A DNA stretch of 23,910 nucleotides from UMGS1781 sp045650705 (GTDB lineage Bacteria; Bacillota; Clostridia; TANB77; CAG-508). A program made the translations under genes and the position numbers. How positions within the stretch are numbered: position 1 is the first letter of the stretch; each line of letters starts with the position of its first letter. Shown in pieces: positions 13,929-21,794 of the stretch. The notes under the pieces were generated by a model that was not told the origin of the DNA, did no database searches, and was given only the letters and a program-made list of their open reading frames with translations. The stretch lies in NCBI GenBank assembly GCA_045650705.1, contig JAZRRK010000039.1, positions 1-23,910 on the forward strand, in the 5' to 3' direction.

Positions 13929-14807
13929 TTATTCGATGTTTTGAATTTGTTCACGTATGTTTTCAAGTTCTGTTTTAATGTCTACTACATAATTTGTTAT
14001 ATCTAAATTATTCGCTTTTGAACCTATTGTATTAGTTTCTCTGTTCATTTCCTGTATTAAAAAGTCTATTTTCTTACCACTTGCATTATCACTATTTAAT
14101 AAATTTAAAAATTGTGATATATGACTGTTTAATCTTGTTAATTCTTCTTGTATTGAACATTTATTCGAATAGATTCCTACTTCTTGTGCTAATCGAGATT
14201 CATCTACCACATTAGGTTTTAATAATTCATTTATCCTCTTTTCTAATTTTACTATATATTCTTTTACAAGTCCAGTAGAAATTGTTTTAATTTCATTAAT
14301 TTTATCCATTATAGAATTTATTCTTTGTTCTAAATCTTCTCTAATTTTTTCTCCTTCAAGCTGTCTCATTGCAATAAAATTATTTAATGCTTCTTTTGTA
14401 CATGATAAAATTTCTTCTGCAATGATTTTCTCGTCTTCTTCATTTACAGATAAATTTAAAACATCTGGCATTTTCATTACATCTATTACTTCTATATTAT
14501 CTTTTATATTTGTTTTACTTGCCAATTGTTTCATTGCATTAATATATTTCTCAGCTAATTCATTGTTAACTTGTATGTTTTTGCCTTTATCACTATTATT
14601 ATTAAAAGTAATAAATACTTCTACTTTTCCTCTTGTAATAGAATTGGAAATAAGTTTTTTTACACTTTCCTCAGTAAAACTTATGCTTTTTGGTAACTTA
14701 ATGGCTATATCCATATATCTGTTATTAACTGATTTAATTTCTACTATATATTCTCTGCCTTCATTTTCATATTTACTTCTTCCAAATCCGGTCATGCTTT
14801 TTAACAT
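13929..14807 (-). CDS. yicC: YicC/YloC family endoribonuclease
   Basis: The family is linked to RNA turnover; E. coli YicC and Bacillus YloC have reported endoribonuclease activity. The 292 residues start with the hallmark MLKSMTGFGRS and have EIKSVNNRYMDI shortly after. The C-terminal half is helical, and the end carries the conserved DFLIQEMNRETNTIGSKA. Its start codon shares one base with the stop of the upstream membrane protein gene (TAATG), so the two are coupled. It opens the conserved yicC-remA-rpoZ-gmk string. Confidence 0.93.
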   Translation of the reverse strand: MLKSMTGFGRSKYENEGREYIVEIKSVNNRYMDIAIKLPKSISFTEESVKKLISNSITRGKVEVFITFNNNSDKGKNIQVNNELAEKYINAMKQLASKTNIKDNIEVIDVMKMPDVLNLSVNEEDEKIIAEEILSCTKEALNNFIAMRQLEGEKIREDLEQRINSIMDKINEIKTISTGLVKEYIVKLEKRINELLKPNVVDESRLAQEVGIYSNKCSIQEELTRLNSHISQFLNLLNSDNASGKKIDFLIQEMNRETNTIGSKANNLDITNYVVDIKTELENIREQIQNIE

Positions 14808-15589
14808 TATTTATTCTCCTTAACCTTTGTATTGTTTTTTGTTTTACTTGCAGTCTTTTTAGTACTTGTCTTTTTTGGTGTCGTTTTATTCGTTTTCTTT
14901 ACTGTCGTTTCGCTATCTTTTTTGTTATCTGTTTTTAAATTTTTATCACTTTGGTTCTTTTTAACTTGCGTCTTCTTTTTTGGTGTTTCTTTTTTTGTTT
15001 TAGCTGTTTTCTTAGTATTTTTAACACTTTTACTTTTTCTTTGCTTTTTCTCTATTTCTTTTTGCCTTTTTGCTTCATATTCTTTAGCTAATTCATCTTT
15101 ACTCTCTTTTTTTATAATTTCCTGAATGTCATCAATCGTTTTTATATAATTACTTTTTTCTAAATGATATATTCTTATAATTTTAATTGTATAGTATATA
15201 AGAATAGTTATTATAGCTCCATATATAATTGTATAGTTAAATCTTAAAAAGATATATGGTCCAAACAAAATAAATATAGCGACTACTAATAGTTCAACTC
15301 CAGATATTGCTAGTTTTCCACTATCTTTTTTATATCCTATTTCAAATACAATTATTGTAAAAGTTAAAAATACTATCGAAGAAACATTATACAATATCTT
15401 TGTCCATTCTGAAGGTAATAAGTTTGCAGACATCAAATATGTTGCTATTAACATTACTAAAGATATGCCTATTGCTCCATTTACTATAGCTCTATCTCTT
15501 ATTTTTTTTTGAATATCATCTGAAATCTTACGTTCTTTTTTTATTTTTTCTATTTGGTTTAATACGTTTTTTTTCAATTCTATTAACAT
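14807..15589 (-). CDS. membrane protein with a long Lys/Thr-rich tail, function unknown
   Basis: Not recognised. The 260 residues have a charged N-terminal helix (1-33), four hydrophobic segments (about 36-54, 66-84, 94-114 and 118-140), a charged helical stretch (145-185) and a low-complexity tail to the end made of KK, KT, TK and TPKK repeats, like histone H1 or the nucleic-acid-binding tails of some bacterial proteins. The tail would face the cytoplasm if the N terminus does, given four helices. The start is uncertain: AAAGG abuts the ATG, while a TTG four codons on has a 12-nt spacer. It overlaps yicC by one base and follows rsmE, so it belongs to the RNA-related operon. The tail could bind RNA or DNA at the membrane, which is inference. 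Confidence 0.8.
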   Translation of the reverse strand: MLIELKKNVLNQIEKIKKERKISDDIQKKIRDRAIVNGAIGISLVMLIATYLMSANLLPSEWTKILYNVSSIVFLTFTIIVFEIGYKKDSGKLAISGVELLVVAIFILFGPYIFLRFNYTIIYGAIITILIYYTIKIIRIYHLEKSNYIKTIDDIQEIIKKESKDELAKEYEAKRQKEIEKKQRKSKSVKNTKKTAKTKKETPKKKTQVKKNQSDKNLKTDNKKDSETTVKKTNKTTPKKTSTKKTASKTKNNTKVKENK

Positions 15590-15614
15590 CCTTTCATTAG
15601 GTAAGTTTTGGTGA

Positions 15615-15653
15615 ATTCTTTGAAGATCGGACGACCAATGGTCGCCCCTACAT
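15615..15653 (-). repeat. dispersed hairpin repeat, copy 5
   Basis: TTCTTTGAAGATCGGA, then CGACCA-A-TGGTCG and CCCCTACAT. Relative to copies 1 and 4, the G-C pair in the middle of the stem is flipped to C-G, a compensatory change. It begins directly at the rsmE stop codon. Confidence 0.75.
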
Positions 15654-16396
15654 TATTCTTCTAATTCGTACATTATTATACTAGACATAGCTATACCTAC
15701 TGTTTCTGTTCTTAAAATGCGTTTTCCTAATGTTATTATTTTTGCTCCAGCACTACTTAAAAGTTCAACCTCTGCCTTTTCTATACCGCCTTCTGGACCA
15801 ATTATTATTCCTATTTTCAAATTATCTTTTGGTTTTAACTTCTTCAATGCATTTTTTAATGCACACTCTTCTTCATTTTCATAAGCCAACAATACTATAT
15901 CATATTTTTCAATTAAATTACATAGTTTTTCTAAATTTATTAAATTTTCTACTTTTGGAATAGTATTACGTCCACTTTGTTTTGCAGCTGTTTCTGCAAT
16001 TTTTTGCCATCTTTCTATTTTCTTGCCTTCTGACTTACTGTCTAACTTTACAATACAGCGTTCCATATTTACTGGTACAAAAGTTTTTGCTCCTAACTCT
16101 GTACATTTTTGTATAATAAGTTCCATTTTTTCTGCCTTTGGCAATCCTTGAAATATTGTAATGTGAACATTTGACTCTGTTTCATTATCTAATTTTTCTA
16201 TAATTTTACATTCTATATTTTCTTTTCTAAAATTTAATATTTCGCACAAAAAATTCTCAGATGTATCTTTATTGCAAATGTTTATTTTATCTCCTATCTG
16301 TTTCCTTAAAACATTTGCAATATGTTTTACATCCTCGCCAATTATGTTTATATTATTTTCATATATTTGATTTTGTGTTACAAAAAACTTTGGCAT
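15653..16396 (-). CDS. rsmE: 16S rRNA (uracil1498-N3)-methyltransferase
   Basis: SPOUT-fold methyltransferase that modifies U1498 of 16S rRNA using S-adenosylmethionine. The 247 residues show an N-terminal PUA-like domain and a C-terminal knot region with IGIIIGPEGGIEKAEVELL and LGKRILRTETVGIAMSS, the AdoMet-binding signature. The ATG follows TAGGAGG. It lies 11 nt after the HD-domain gene in the same operon. In many Firmicutes it follows prmA and dnaJ, so its separation from the dnaK-dnaJ cluster here is a rearrangement. Assignment is secure. Confidence 0.95.
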   Translation of the reverse strand: MPKFFVTQNQIYENNINIIGEDVKHIANVLRKQIGDKINICNKDTSENFLCEILNFRKENIECKIIEKLDNETESNVHITIFQGLPKAEKMELIIQKCTELGAKTFVPVNMERCIVKLDSKSEGKKIERWQKIAETAAKQSGRNTIPKVENLINLEKLCNLIEKYDIVLLAYENEEECALKNALKKLKPKDNLKIGIIIGPEGGIEKAEVELLSSAGAKIITLGKRILRTETVGIAMSSIIMYELEE

Positions 16397-16407
16397 TAAT
16401 CCTCCTA

Positions 16408-18435
16408 TTATAAAGTTATCTCATCTTCTGGAATATCATCTGGCAAAATCATTCCGTCTATTTTATTAAACGCTTCTTGAAGTTTCTTAAGTCCTACATC
16501 TTTATCTCCTGCGCCTGTTTTAGGTCTTCCATACCCTTCTATTATTTGATTAACTGTAAGTATATTCTTAGAAAGTAGATAACTTATAATTGTATTATCT
16601 GTCATCCCTCCAATATACTCTATTGCCAATTTATTTGCAAGAATTGTTTCTATTTCGCTTTTTCTCTCTTTTATAAGTTCTTCTGAAAGTTTTTCTATAT
16701 CTTCAGAAGTTATTGTTCCAGCTGTTTTCCCCATTTCACCTATTCTTTGTTTTATTGGCATTATTTTTTCCATCTCATAAGTTTCTTTTAAATCAGCATC
16801 ATATTTTTCTTGTTCTAATGCAATTGCAATATCATGTTTTGTAATATCTTTTATTGCATTAAGCGCATTCACATATAACTCATTTCTCTTTTCTGGAGTT
16901 AGTCGTGTATAATAATGTATCATCTTGCGCTCAAGTCGTGATTTTTTACCTGCTTCTTCTATTTTAGCAATCTCTTCTTTGTACGAACTTTTATCATACT
17001 TTGTATCTATTTCTTCTCTTTTTTCCTCTGGTATTGTTTCGTATGCTATCCCTGTTCTTAATAAAGACTCACTACATACATCAACTAATCCTTTAACTGC
17101 CATAGGTAATTGCTCTATTTCGAAACTTCTTCTTGTGTAAGGAACTATTTTTCTAACATTTAAATCTCTTAATGCAAAAAATGTTTTTCTCATTAATGGT
17201 GACATCGTAATATAATTTTTTCCTTTACTTGCTTCAATAAGATCCTTTATAAAAACATTCTGCATCATATCTGTAACTTTTGTTTTAATCTGACTTTTAT
17301 CTTCTATCTTGTCTATATAATCTTGTGCATATTTTACTTTATATTCGCAAAATTCTTCATATTTAGCCTGTATCATTTCTCTCTCTTTAATAGTTCTTGC
17401 TAATTCTGTTCTTAATTCTGGAGTTCCGTCTTGTTCTATTTGCTTATTTAATTCATCAATTCTTTTAGATAATCCATATAGTTCTAATGAAAATTTGTAA
17501 TCTAATGTTAGTAACTTATTATAATTATTTTCACGTGCTAGAGCAGTTCCTATAATTGATAAATAGTCATTATCAAATTCTGATAATATTTTTTCTCCAT
17601 TTTCGTTCTTCATCCTAAATCCATCTAGGATATCTGAACGTGTATATGCTATAATATCTGCAAATCTAATAATAGCTCCTTCCAATGTGGCAGGTAATAT
17701 TTTTTTATCATATCCTTTTTCCGTAAAACAACTTCTTATTTCTTCTACCATATCTTCTGTTGTCTTGTCTTTTGGAATTATTTTTCCAATTACTCCTTCT
17801 CCATTATGAGAAACTATACCATCTATAACATATCTCATAAAATTTCTTATTTCTTTTTCATCTGCTTTCGGATTAAATTGTTGCACTTGTTCAATGGCTG
17901 TTTCTATTAAATTCTCTCTCTCTATTATATATGCTCCCATAGCATTATGTACTATATAGCCACAATTTTTTAATCTAGCAATTGAAGACATAATTCTCTC
18001 TCCTGAATGTCCATAACCAGTATGACCTATATCGTGTCCTAAGCCTGTAAGATATGCAAAATCTGTATTTAATCCTAATCCTGTTGCAATTATTTCTGCT
18101 ATTTCTGCTACTTCTGTCATGTGATTCTGTCTTGTCTGTATTAAAGATTCTGAATCCTCAAAAACTTTTCTTACTTTTTCAAAATCTGCAGGTGGTATAA
18201 TTGTATTGTTTCTTGGTGACATCATTGATTTTTGTGAACTTCTATGATGCGCTGCAGATGTAGTAAGTACTTTAATTATTATATTTATATCACTTTTCTT
18301 TAGATTAAATTTTTTAATGTACTCTGATTCTCCCTCAAATTCCATTAAATTTTCGTCCCATTCTTTATATATATCCATATCTGAATATCCTAGTTGTTGA
18401 TAAAATTTAGCAAAACTTTCTTCTCTGTTCTGCAT
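16408..18435 (-). CDS. HD-domain dNTP triphosphohydrolase-like protein
   Basis: Predicted cytoplasmic metal-dependent phosphohydrolase of the dGTPase-like HD superfamily. Such enzymes cleave dNTPs to nucleoside and triphosphate. Of the 675 residues, the HD core is at about 100-300: H105 (TRQNH), the H134-D135 pair in GLGHDIGHTGYGHSGE, and a later Asp in RFADIIAYTRSD fit the metal-ligand order. The C-terminal part from about residue 470 is a mostly helical, charged extension that I cannot match to a domain, making the protein longer than typical 330-500-residue dGTPases. AAAGGTG precedes the ATG. It is the first gene of the long leftward operon, with its own promoter. Substrate specificity is unknown. 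Confidence 0.8.
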   Translation of the reverse strand: MQNREESFAKFYQQLGYSDMDIYKEWDENLMEFEGESEYIKKFNLKKSDINIIIKVLTTSAAHHRSSQKSMMSPRNNTIIPPADFEKVRKVFEDSESLIQTRQNHMTEVAEIAEIIATGLGLNTDFAYLTGLGHDIGHTGYGHSGERIMSSIARLKNCGYIVHNAMGAYIIERENLIETAIEQVQQFNPKADEKEIRNFMRYVIDGIVSHNGEGVIGKIIPKDKTTEDMVEEIRSCFTEKGYDKKILPATLEGAIIRFADIIAYTRSDILDGFRMKNENGEKILSEFDNDYLSIIGTALARENNYNKLLTLDYKFSLELYGLSKRIDELNKQIEQDGTPELRTELARTIKEREMIQAKYEEFCEYKVKYAQDYIDKIEDKSQIKTKVTDMMQNVFIKDLIEASKGKNYITMSPLMRKTFFALRDLNVRKIVPYTRRSFEIEQLPMAVKGLVDVCSESLLRTGIAYETIPEEKREEIDTKYDKSSYKEEIAKIEEAGKKSRLERKMIHYYTRLTPEKRNELYVNALNAIKDITKHDIAIALEQEKYDADLKETYEMEKIMPIKQRIGEMGKTAGTITSEDIEKLSEELIKERKSEIETILANKLAIEYIGGMTDNTIISYLLSKNILTVNQIIEGYGRPKTGAGDKDVGLKKLQEAFNKIDGMILPDDIPEDEITL

Positions 18436-18517
18436 ATAATCACACCTTTCTCAAACTATCTATTATTATTTTAACATATTTTCCTATATTTGTGAAGTAG
18501 TAAATTTTCCTTGTGGA

Positions 18518-18545
18518 ATTATATCATAAATATATTTTTTTGCAA
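18518..18545 (-). promoter_or_regulatory. promoter of the HD-rsmE-yicC-gmk-cdaA-truA operon
   Basis: TTGCAA and TATAAT on the minus strand separated by 16 bp, predicting a leader of about 75 nt. It is divergent from the hydrolase promoter. Confidence 0.6.
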
Positions 18546-18571
18546 ATACTACTTCTAATTTATTTTTATAC

Positions 18572-18600
18572 TTGCTCATATTTTATAGTAGTGTTATAAT
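18572..18600 (+). promoter_or_regulatory. promoter of the alpha/beta hydrolase gene
   Basis: TTGCTC and a consensus TATAAT separated by 17 bp. Predicted start near 18607, so the mRNA leader is only about 10 nt. This rules out the in-frame TTG at 18572 as the translation start. Confidence 0.65.
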
Positions 18601-18616
18601 TATTCTTGGTGATTTT

Positions 18617-19186
18617 ATGAAAAAAACAGCTTTTATTATACACGGTTTTAATGGTGATACTACTTATACTTTTGGTCCTTGGTTAAAACAAGAATTAGAA
18701 AATTTAGGTTATGATGTTATTATGCCTGAATTTCCAATTCGCTCAGAAGCTACTTATTCTGGTTGGTCTTCTATATTAGACAACTATATAAGTTCTTTTA
18801 ATGAAGATTCTATTATTGTATGTCATTCTATTGGTAATCCATTTATTATTAAATATATTTCAGATAGGAAATTAAAAGTCAAACTTTATATTAGTGTAGC
18901 TGGATTTTGTAAATTATTTACTGTTCCAGATAGAGAAGATCTAAATAATGCATTCTTAGATTTTAAAATTAGCAATGAAAATATTAATTATTGCAAATCT
19001 AATATTTTATATAGATATTCTTTGTATAGTGATAACGACCATGTTATTCCTTTTGATATTTTAAACGACTTCGTGCAAAAGCTTGATTCTATCCCAGTAT
19101 TTATAAGTTGTGTGGGTCATATGGGCAATAGGGATAATATTCATAAACTACCTCAAATTATTGAAATATTAAATAAGGTTTTATAA
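18617..19186 (+). CDS. RBBP9/YdeN-type serine alpha/beta hydrolase
   Basis: Small soluble hydrolase of the RBBP9/YdeN family; substrates of this family are poorly defined. The 189 residues begin MKKTAFIIHGFNGD, placing the oxyanion-hole HGF near the N terminus. The nucleophile motif is CHSIGN (GHSxG-like), the acid is probably the Asp in YSDNDHV, and the base is the His in CVGHMGNRD, so a Ser-Asp-His triad is complete. The ribosome site is weak (GGTG, 5 nt from ATG) and the leader is very short. It is monocistronic, divergent from the HD operon, and converges on punA at a shared terminator. Confidence 0.85.
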   Translation: MKKTAFIIHGFNGDTTYTFGPWLKQELENLGYDVIMPEFPIRSEATYSGWSSILDNYISSFNEDSIIVCHSIGNPFIIKYISDRKLKVKLYISVAGFCKLFTVPDREDLNNAFLDFKISNENINYCKSNILYRYSLYSDNDHVIPFDILNDFVQKLDSIPVFISCVGHMGNRDNIHKLPQIIEILNKVL

Positions 19187-19216
19187 AAAGGAACGAAATT
19201 ATAATTCGTTCCTTTT
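19186..19216. terminator. bidirectional terminator between the hydrolase gene and punA
   Basis: AAAAGGAACGAA and TTCGTTCCTTTT (12 bp) around a 7-nt loop. T-rich arms on both strands allow it to end both convergent transcripts. Confidence 0.85.
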
Positions 19217-19220
19217 ATAT

Positions 19221-20042
19221 TTAAATCTTTTCTATAAATTCTTTTACTATTTGTTTAAACATAATTTTTACTCTCTCTGCAGTATTTTTTACATCATCAT
19301 ATGATAATTTTTCATCTAGTACTCCTGCTGCCATATTTGTAATACAAGATACTCCTACACTTTTTATGCCACAGTGATGTGCTATTATAGCTTCTGGAAC
19401 TGTAGACATTCCAACTGCATCTGCGCCTAATGCCCTTAATGCTCTTATTTCTGCTGGCGTTTCAAATGTAGGTCCTTTCATATATGCATAAACACCATCT
19501 CTTACAACTCCAACTTTCTCTTTTATTACTTCTTTTAATTTGTTACTTAATTCTTTATCAAAAGTTTCACTCATATCTGGAAAACGGTCTCCAAATTCTT
19601 CAAGATTTGGACCTCTTAGTACTGAGTCAGCAAAAAAGCTTAAGTAATCATTTATTACCATAAAGTCACCTGCTTTATAGCTTGTATTTACACCTCCTGC
19701 TGCATTTGTAATTATCAATGTTTCTATTCCTAATAATTTAAACACTCTTTCTGGAAAAGTAGTTTCTTTTAAATCATAACCTTCATAATAATGAAATCTT
19801 CCATTCATAGCAATTATTTCTTTATCTCCTAGTTTTCCTATTATTAATTCACCTGCATGTCCTTCTACTGTTGAAACTGGGAAATTTGGAATTTCTTTAT
19901 AGTTAATTACAATTTTATCCTCTATATCGTCACTTATCACTCCTAAACCTGAGCCTAAAATAATTGCTATTTTTGGTTTTTTACCTTTCATTTTTTCTTT
20001 AATGTAATTTGCACTTTCTACATATTTTTCATAATTAAACAT
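19221..20042 (-). CDS. punA: purine-nucleoside phosphorylase (trimeric type)
   Basis: Phosphorolytic cleavage of inosine, guanosine and their deoxy forms to free base and (deoxy)ribose-1-phosphate, in purine salvage. The 273 residues contain phosphate-binding GSGLG (about 30-34), VEGHAGELIIG, MNGRFHYYEGY, TNAAGGVN and the base-site GADAVGMSTVPEA, typical of the trimeric PNP-I family. AGGAGG precedes the ATG. It stands alone, with its own promoter, between convergent and codirectional neighbours. Confidence 0.95.
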   Translation of the reverse strand: MFNYEKYVESANYIKEKMKGKKPKIAIILGSGLGVISDDIEDKIVINYKEIPNFPVSTVEGHAGELIIGKLGDKEIIAMNGRFHYYEGYDLKETTFPERVFKLLGIETLIITNAAGGVNTSYKAGDFMVINDYLSFFADSVLRGPNLEEFGDRFPDMSETFDKELSNKLKEVIKEKVGVVRDGVYAYMKGPTFETPAEIRALRALGADAVGMSTVPEAIIAHHCGIKSVGVSCITNMAAGVLDEKLSYDDVKNTAERVKIMFKQIVKEFIEKI

Positions 20043-20124
20043 ATTTAACCTCCTAATTCTATCTCATATTTTGTAAAATTTTATTCTCTTGATTTGATAA
20101 TTCTAGCCTTACATAATAAAAAAC

Positions 20125-20153
20125 ATTGTAACATAAATAACTTTTTTTGTAAA
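20125..20153 (-). promoter_or_regulatory. promoter of punA
   Basis: TTTACA and TACAAT separated by 17 bp on the minus strand, about 80 bp upstream of the start codon. The rest of the punA-dnaJ gap shows only the dnaJ terminator. Confidence 0.55.
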
Positions 20154-20264
20154 CCAAAAAATTACAAATTATACATAAAATTTCTTTTATATTCTAAAAT
20201 TCTACAAAATTTACAAAAAAATGGCTTGTTTATGTATTCATAAAACAAATATTATAACATCAAA

Positions 20265-20297
20265 AGTAGAATTTACATCATAAATGTAAATTCTACT
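20265..20297 (-). terminator. terminator of the grpE-dnaK-dnaJ operon
   Basis: A perfect 14-bp stem, AGTAGAATTTACAT, with a 5-nt loop, followed by TTTTGAT on the minus strand, directly after the dnaJ stop codon. Confidence 0.85.
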
Positions 20298-20300
20298 CTT

Positions 20301-21467
20301 CTAACCAAATATTCCTTTTTTCTTTACAGGAGGTTGTTCATTCATTGTTTTTGCAAGTTTATTTAATAATTCCCTTTGCTCTGATGTTAATTTTTTTGGT
20401 ACTTGAACATTTACAATAAATATATAATCTCCTTGTGAAGTGTTGTTTACTGATTTAAATCCTTTTCCTCTTATTACAAATCTTGAACCTGGTTGTGTAC
20501 CCTCAGATATTTTATAACTTTCTTTAGAACCATCTACCATAGGTATTTCTAAATTTGCTCCTAAAGTAGCTTGTGTAAATGTTATAGGTATTTCACATAC
20601 TACATTATTTCCTTGTCTTTTAAATACACTATGATTGCGTACAGATATAACTATGTATAAATCTCCTCTTGGTCCACCTTTTATTCCAGTTTCTCCTTCG
20701 CCTCTCAATACTACTGTTTGACCATGTTCTATCCCAGCTGGTACTGAAACTTGTATTTTTACTGTTTTGCGTACAGTTCCTTTTCCTCTACACTCTGTAC
20801 ATTTTTCTTCAATTCTAGTTCCCTCTCCATGACACTCTGGACAAGTCTTTGTTGTTTGCATTTGGCCTAATATTGTAGAAACTGTTTGTCTTATTGTTCC
20901 TGTTCCATTACAAGCTTTACACGTAGACACTTTTGTTCCTGGTTTAGCTTTATTTCCATTACAAGTTTGACATATTTCGTCTCTTGAAATAGTTATTTCT
21001 TTTTTTACACCTGAATATGATTCCTCAAATGTTATATCTAAATTATATTTTAAATCTCTTCCTTTACGTGGTCCAGATGTTCTTTGTGTTCTAGAAGTTC
21101 TTCCCCCAAATCCTGAACCTCCTCCAAAAAAGCTTGAGAATATATCTCCTAAATCTCCAAAGTCTCCAAAACCATCAAAACCTGATGATGTATAAGAATA
21201 ATATCCTCCTGGTCCACCAGCTCCACCACCAAATCCTTGTGGCCCATCATGCCCAAATTGATCATACATTCTTCTTTTTTGTGAATCTGATAATACTTCA
21301 TAAGCTTCTGATACTTCTTTAAACTTCTCCTCTGCTTCCTTTTTATTATCTTGATTTGCATCTGGATGATACTTTTTTGCAAGTTTTCTATATGCTTTTT
21401 TTAGTTCATCATCAGTTGCATTTTTATTTACTCCCAAAACCTCATAATAATCTCTTTTATTAGCCAT
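20301..21467 (-). CDS. dnaJ: chaperone protein DnaJ (type I Hsp40)
   Basis: Co-chaperone that delivers unfolded clients to DnaK and stimulates its ATPase. The 388 residues have a J domain with HPD at 34-36, a Gly/Phe-rich linker (about 70-130), a zinc region with four CxxCxG modules (CQTCNG, CKACNG, CPECHG, CTECRG), then the two client-binding beta domains. The first module has NK where GxG is usual. AAAGGAG precedes the ATG. It follows dnaK in the same operon, but the 324-bp gap holds two large hairpin elements, which may let dnaJ be expressed at a different level from dnaK. Confidence 0.96.
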   Translation of the reverse strand: MANKRDYYEVLGVNKNATDDELKKAYRKLAKKYHPDANQDNKKEAEEKFKEVSEAYEVLSDSQKRRMYDQFGHDGPQGFGGGAGGPGGYYSYTSSGFDGFGDFGDLGDIFSSFFGGGSGFGGRTSRTQRTSGPRKGRDLKYNLDITFEESYSGVKKEITISRDEICQTCNGNKAKPGTKVSTCKACNGTGTIRQTVSTILGQMQTTKTCPECHGEGTRIEEKCTECRGKGTVRKTVKIQVSVPAGIEHGQTVVLRGEGETGIKGGPRGDLYIVISVRNHSVFKRQGNNVVCEIPITFTQATLGANLEIPMVDGSKESYKISEGTQPGSRFVIRGKGFKSVNNTSQGDYIFIVNVQVPKKLTSEQRELLNKLAKTMNEQPPVKKKGIFG

Positions 21468-21511
21468 TATCTTTCTCCTTTTTTGTAAATTATATCTATA
21501 TTATAGCTTTT

Positions 21512-21639
21512 AAAGTCCGCCCAATCTCGTCGGAGCTTTTCTATTTAGAATAAATTGAGCCCACGATGGTTACGCCTTCGATGTTTTTCGGGGGTCCTCA
21601 ATTTATTCTAAATAGAAAACTCCTGCGTTGGGCTACTTT
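21512..21639. repeat. large hairpin element A between dnaK and dnaJ
   Basis: A 23-bp perfect stem (21537-21559 with 21597-21619), extended past a 1-nt bulge by GGAG/CTCC, then outward by GCCCAA/TTGGGC (21519-21524 with 21628-21633) and AAAGT/ACTTT. The apical loop of about 37 nt holds GATGGTTACGCCTTCGATG. No coding sequence is seen. In an mRNA this would be a very stable structure upstream of dnaJ. Confidence 0.8.
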
Positions 21640-21670
21640 TTCCCTATAATACACATATAGTTTACAATTC

Positions 21671-21794
21671 TAAAACGAATCAAAAACGAGTATAGCTAGG
21701 CAAATTGAAACAAAAAAGCGGAGGCGTACAAAAGTACGTTGAGCACTTTTTGTTTCAATTTAACAACGCTAGACGAAGTTTTTCATTCGTTTTA
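21671..21794. repeat. large hairpin element B at the dnaK stop codon
   Basis: Outer 10-bp stem TAAAACGAAT (21671-21680 with 21785-21794), with the dnaK stop codon inside its right arm, extended by AAAAAC/GTTTTT. Then an internal loop containing CTAG on both sides, a perfect 15-bp stem AAATTGAAACAAAAA (21702-21716 with 21747-21761) and a terminal hairpin CGTAC-AAAA-GTACG (21725-21738). A long rod of stacked helices. Confidence 0.8.

Noticed and set aside
21468..21791. A gene or a group II/HEARO-type catalytic RNA in the dnaK-dnaJ gap
   Set aside because: No open frame with a ribosome site and no conserved catalytic-RNA motif is recognisable; only hairpins can be supported.
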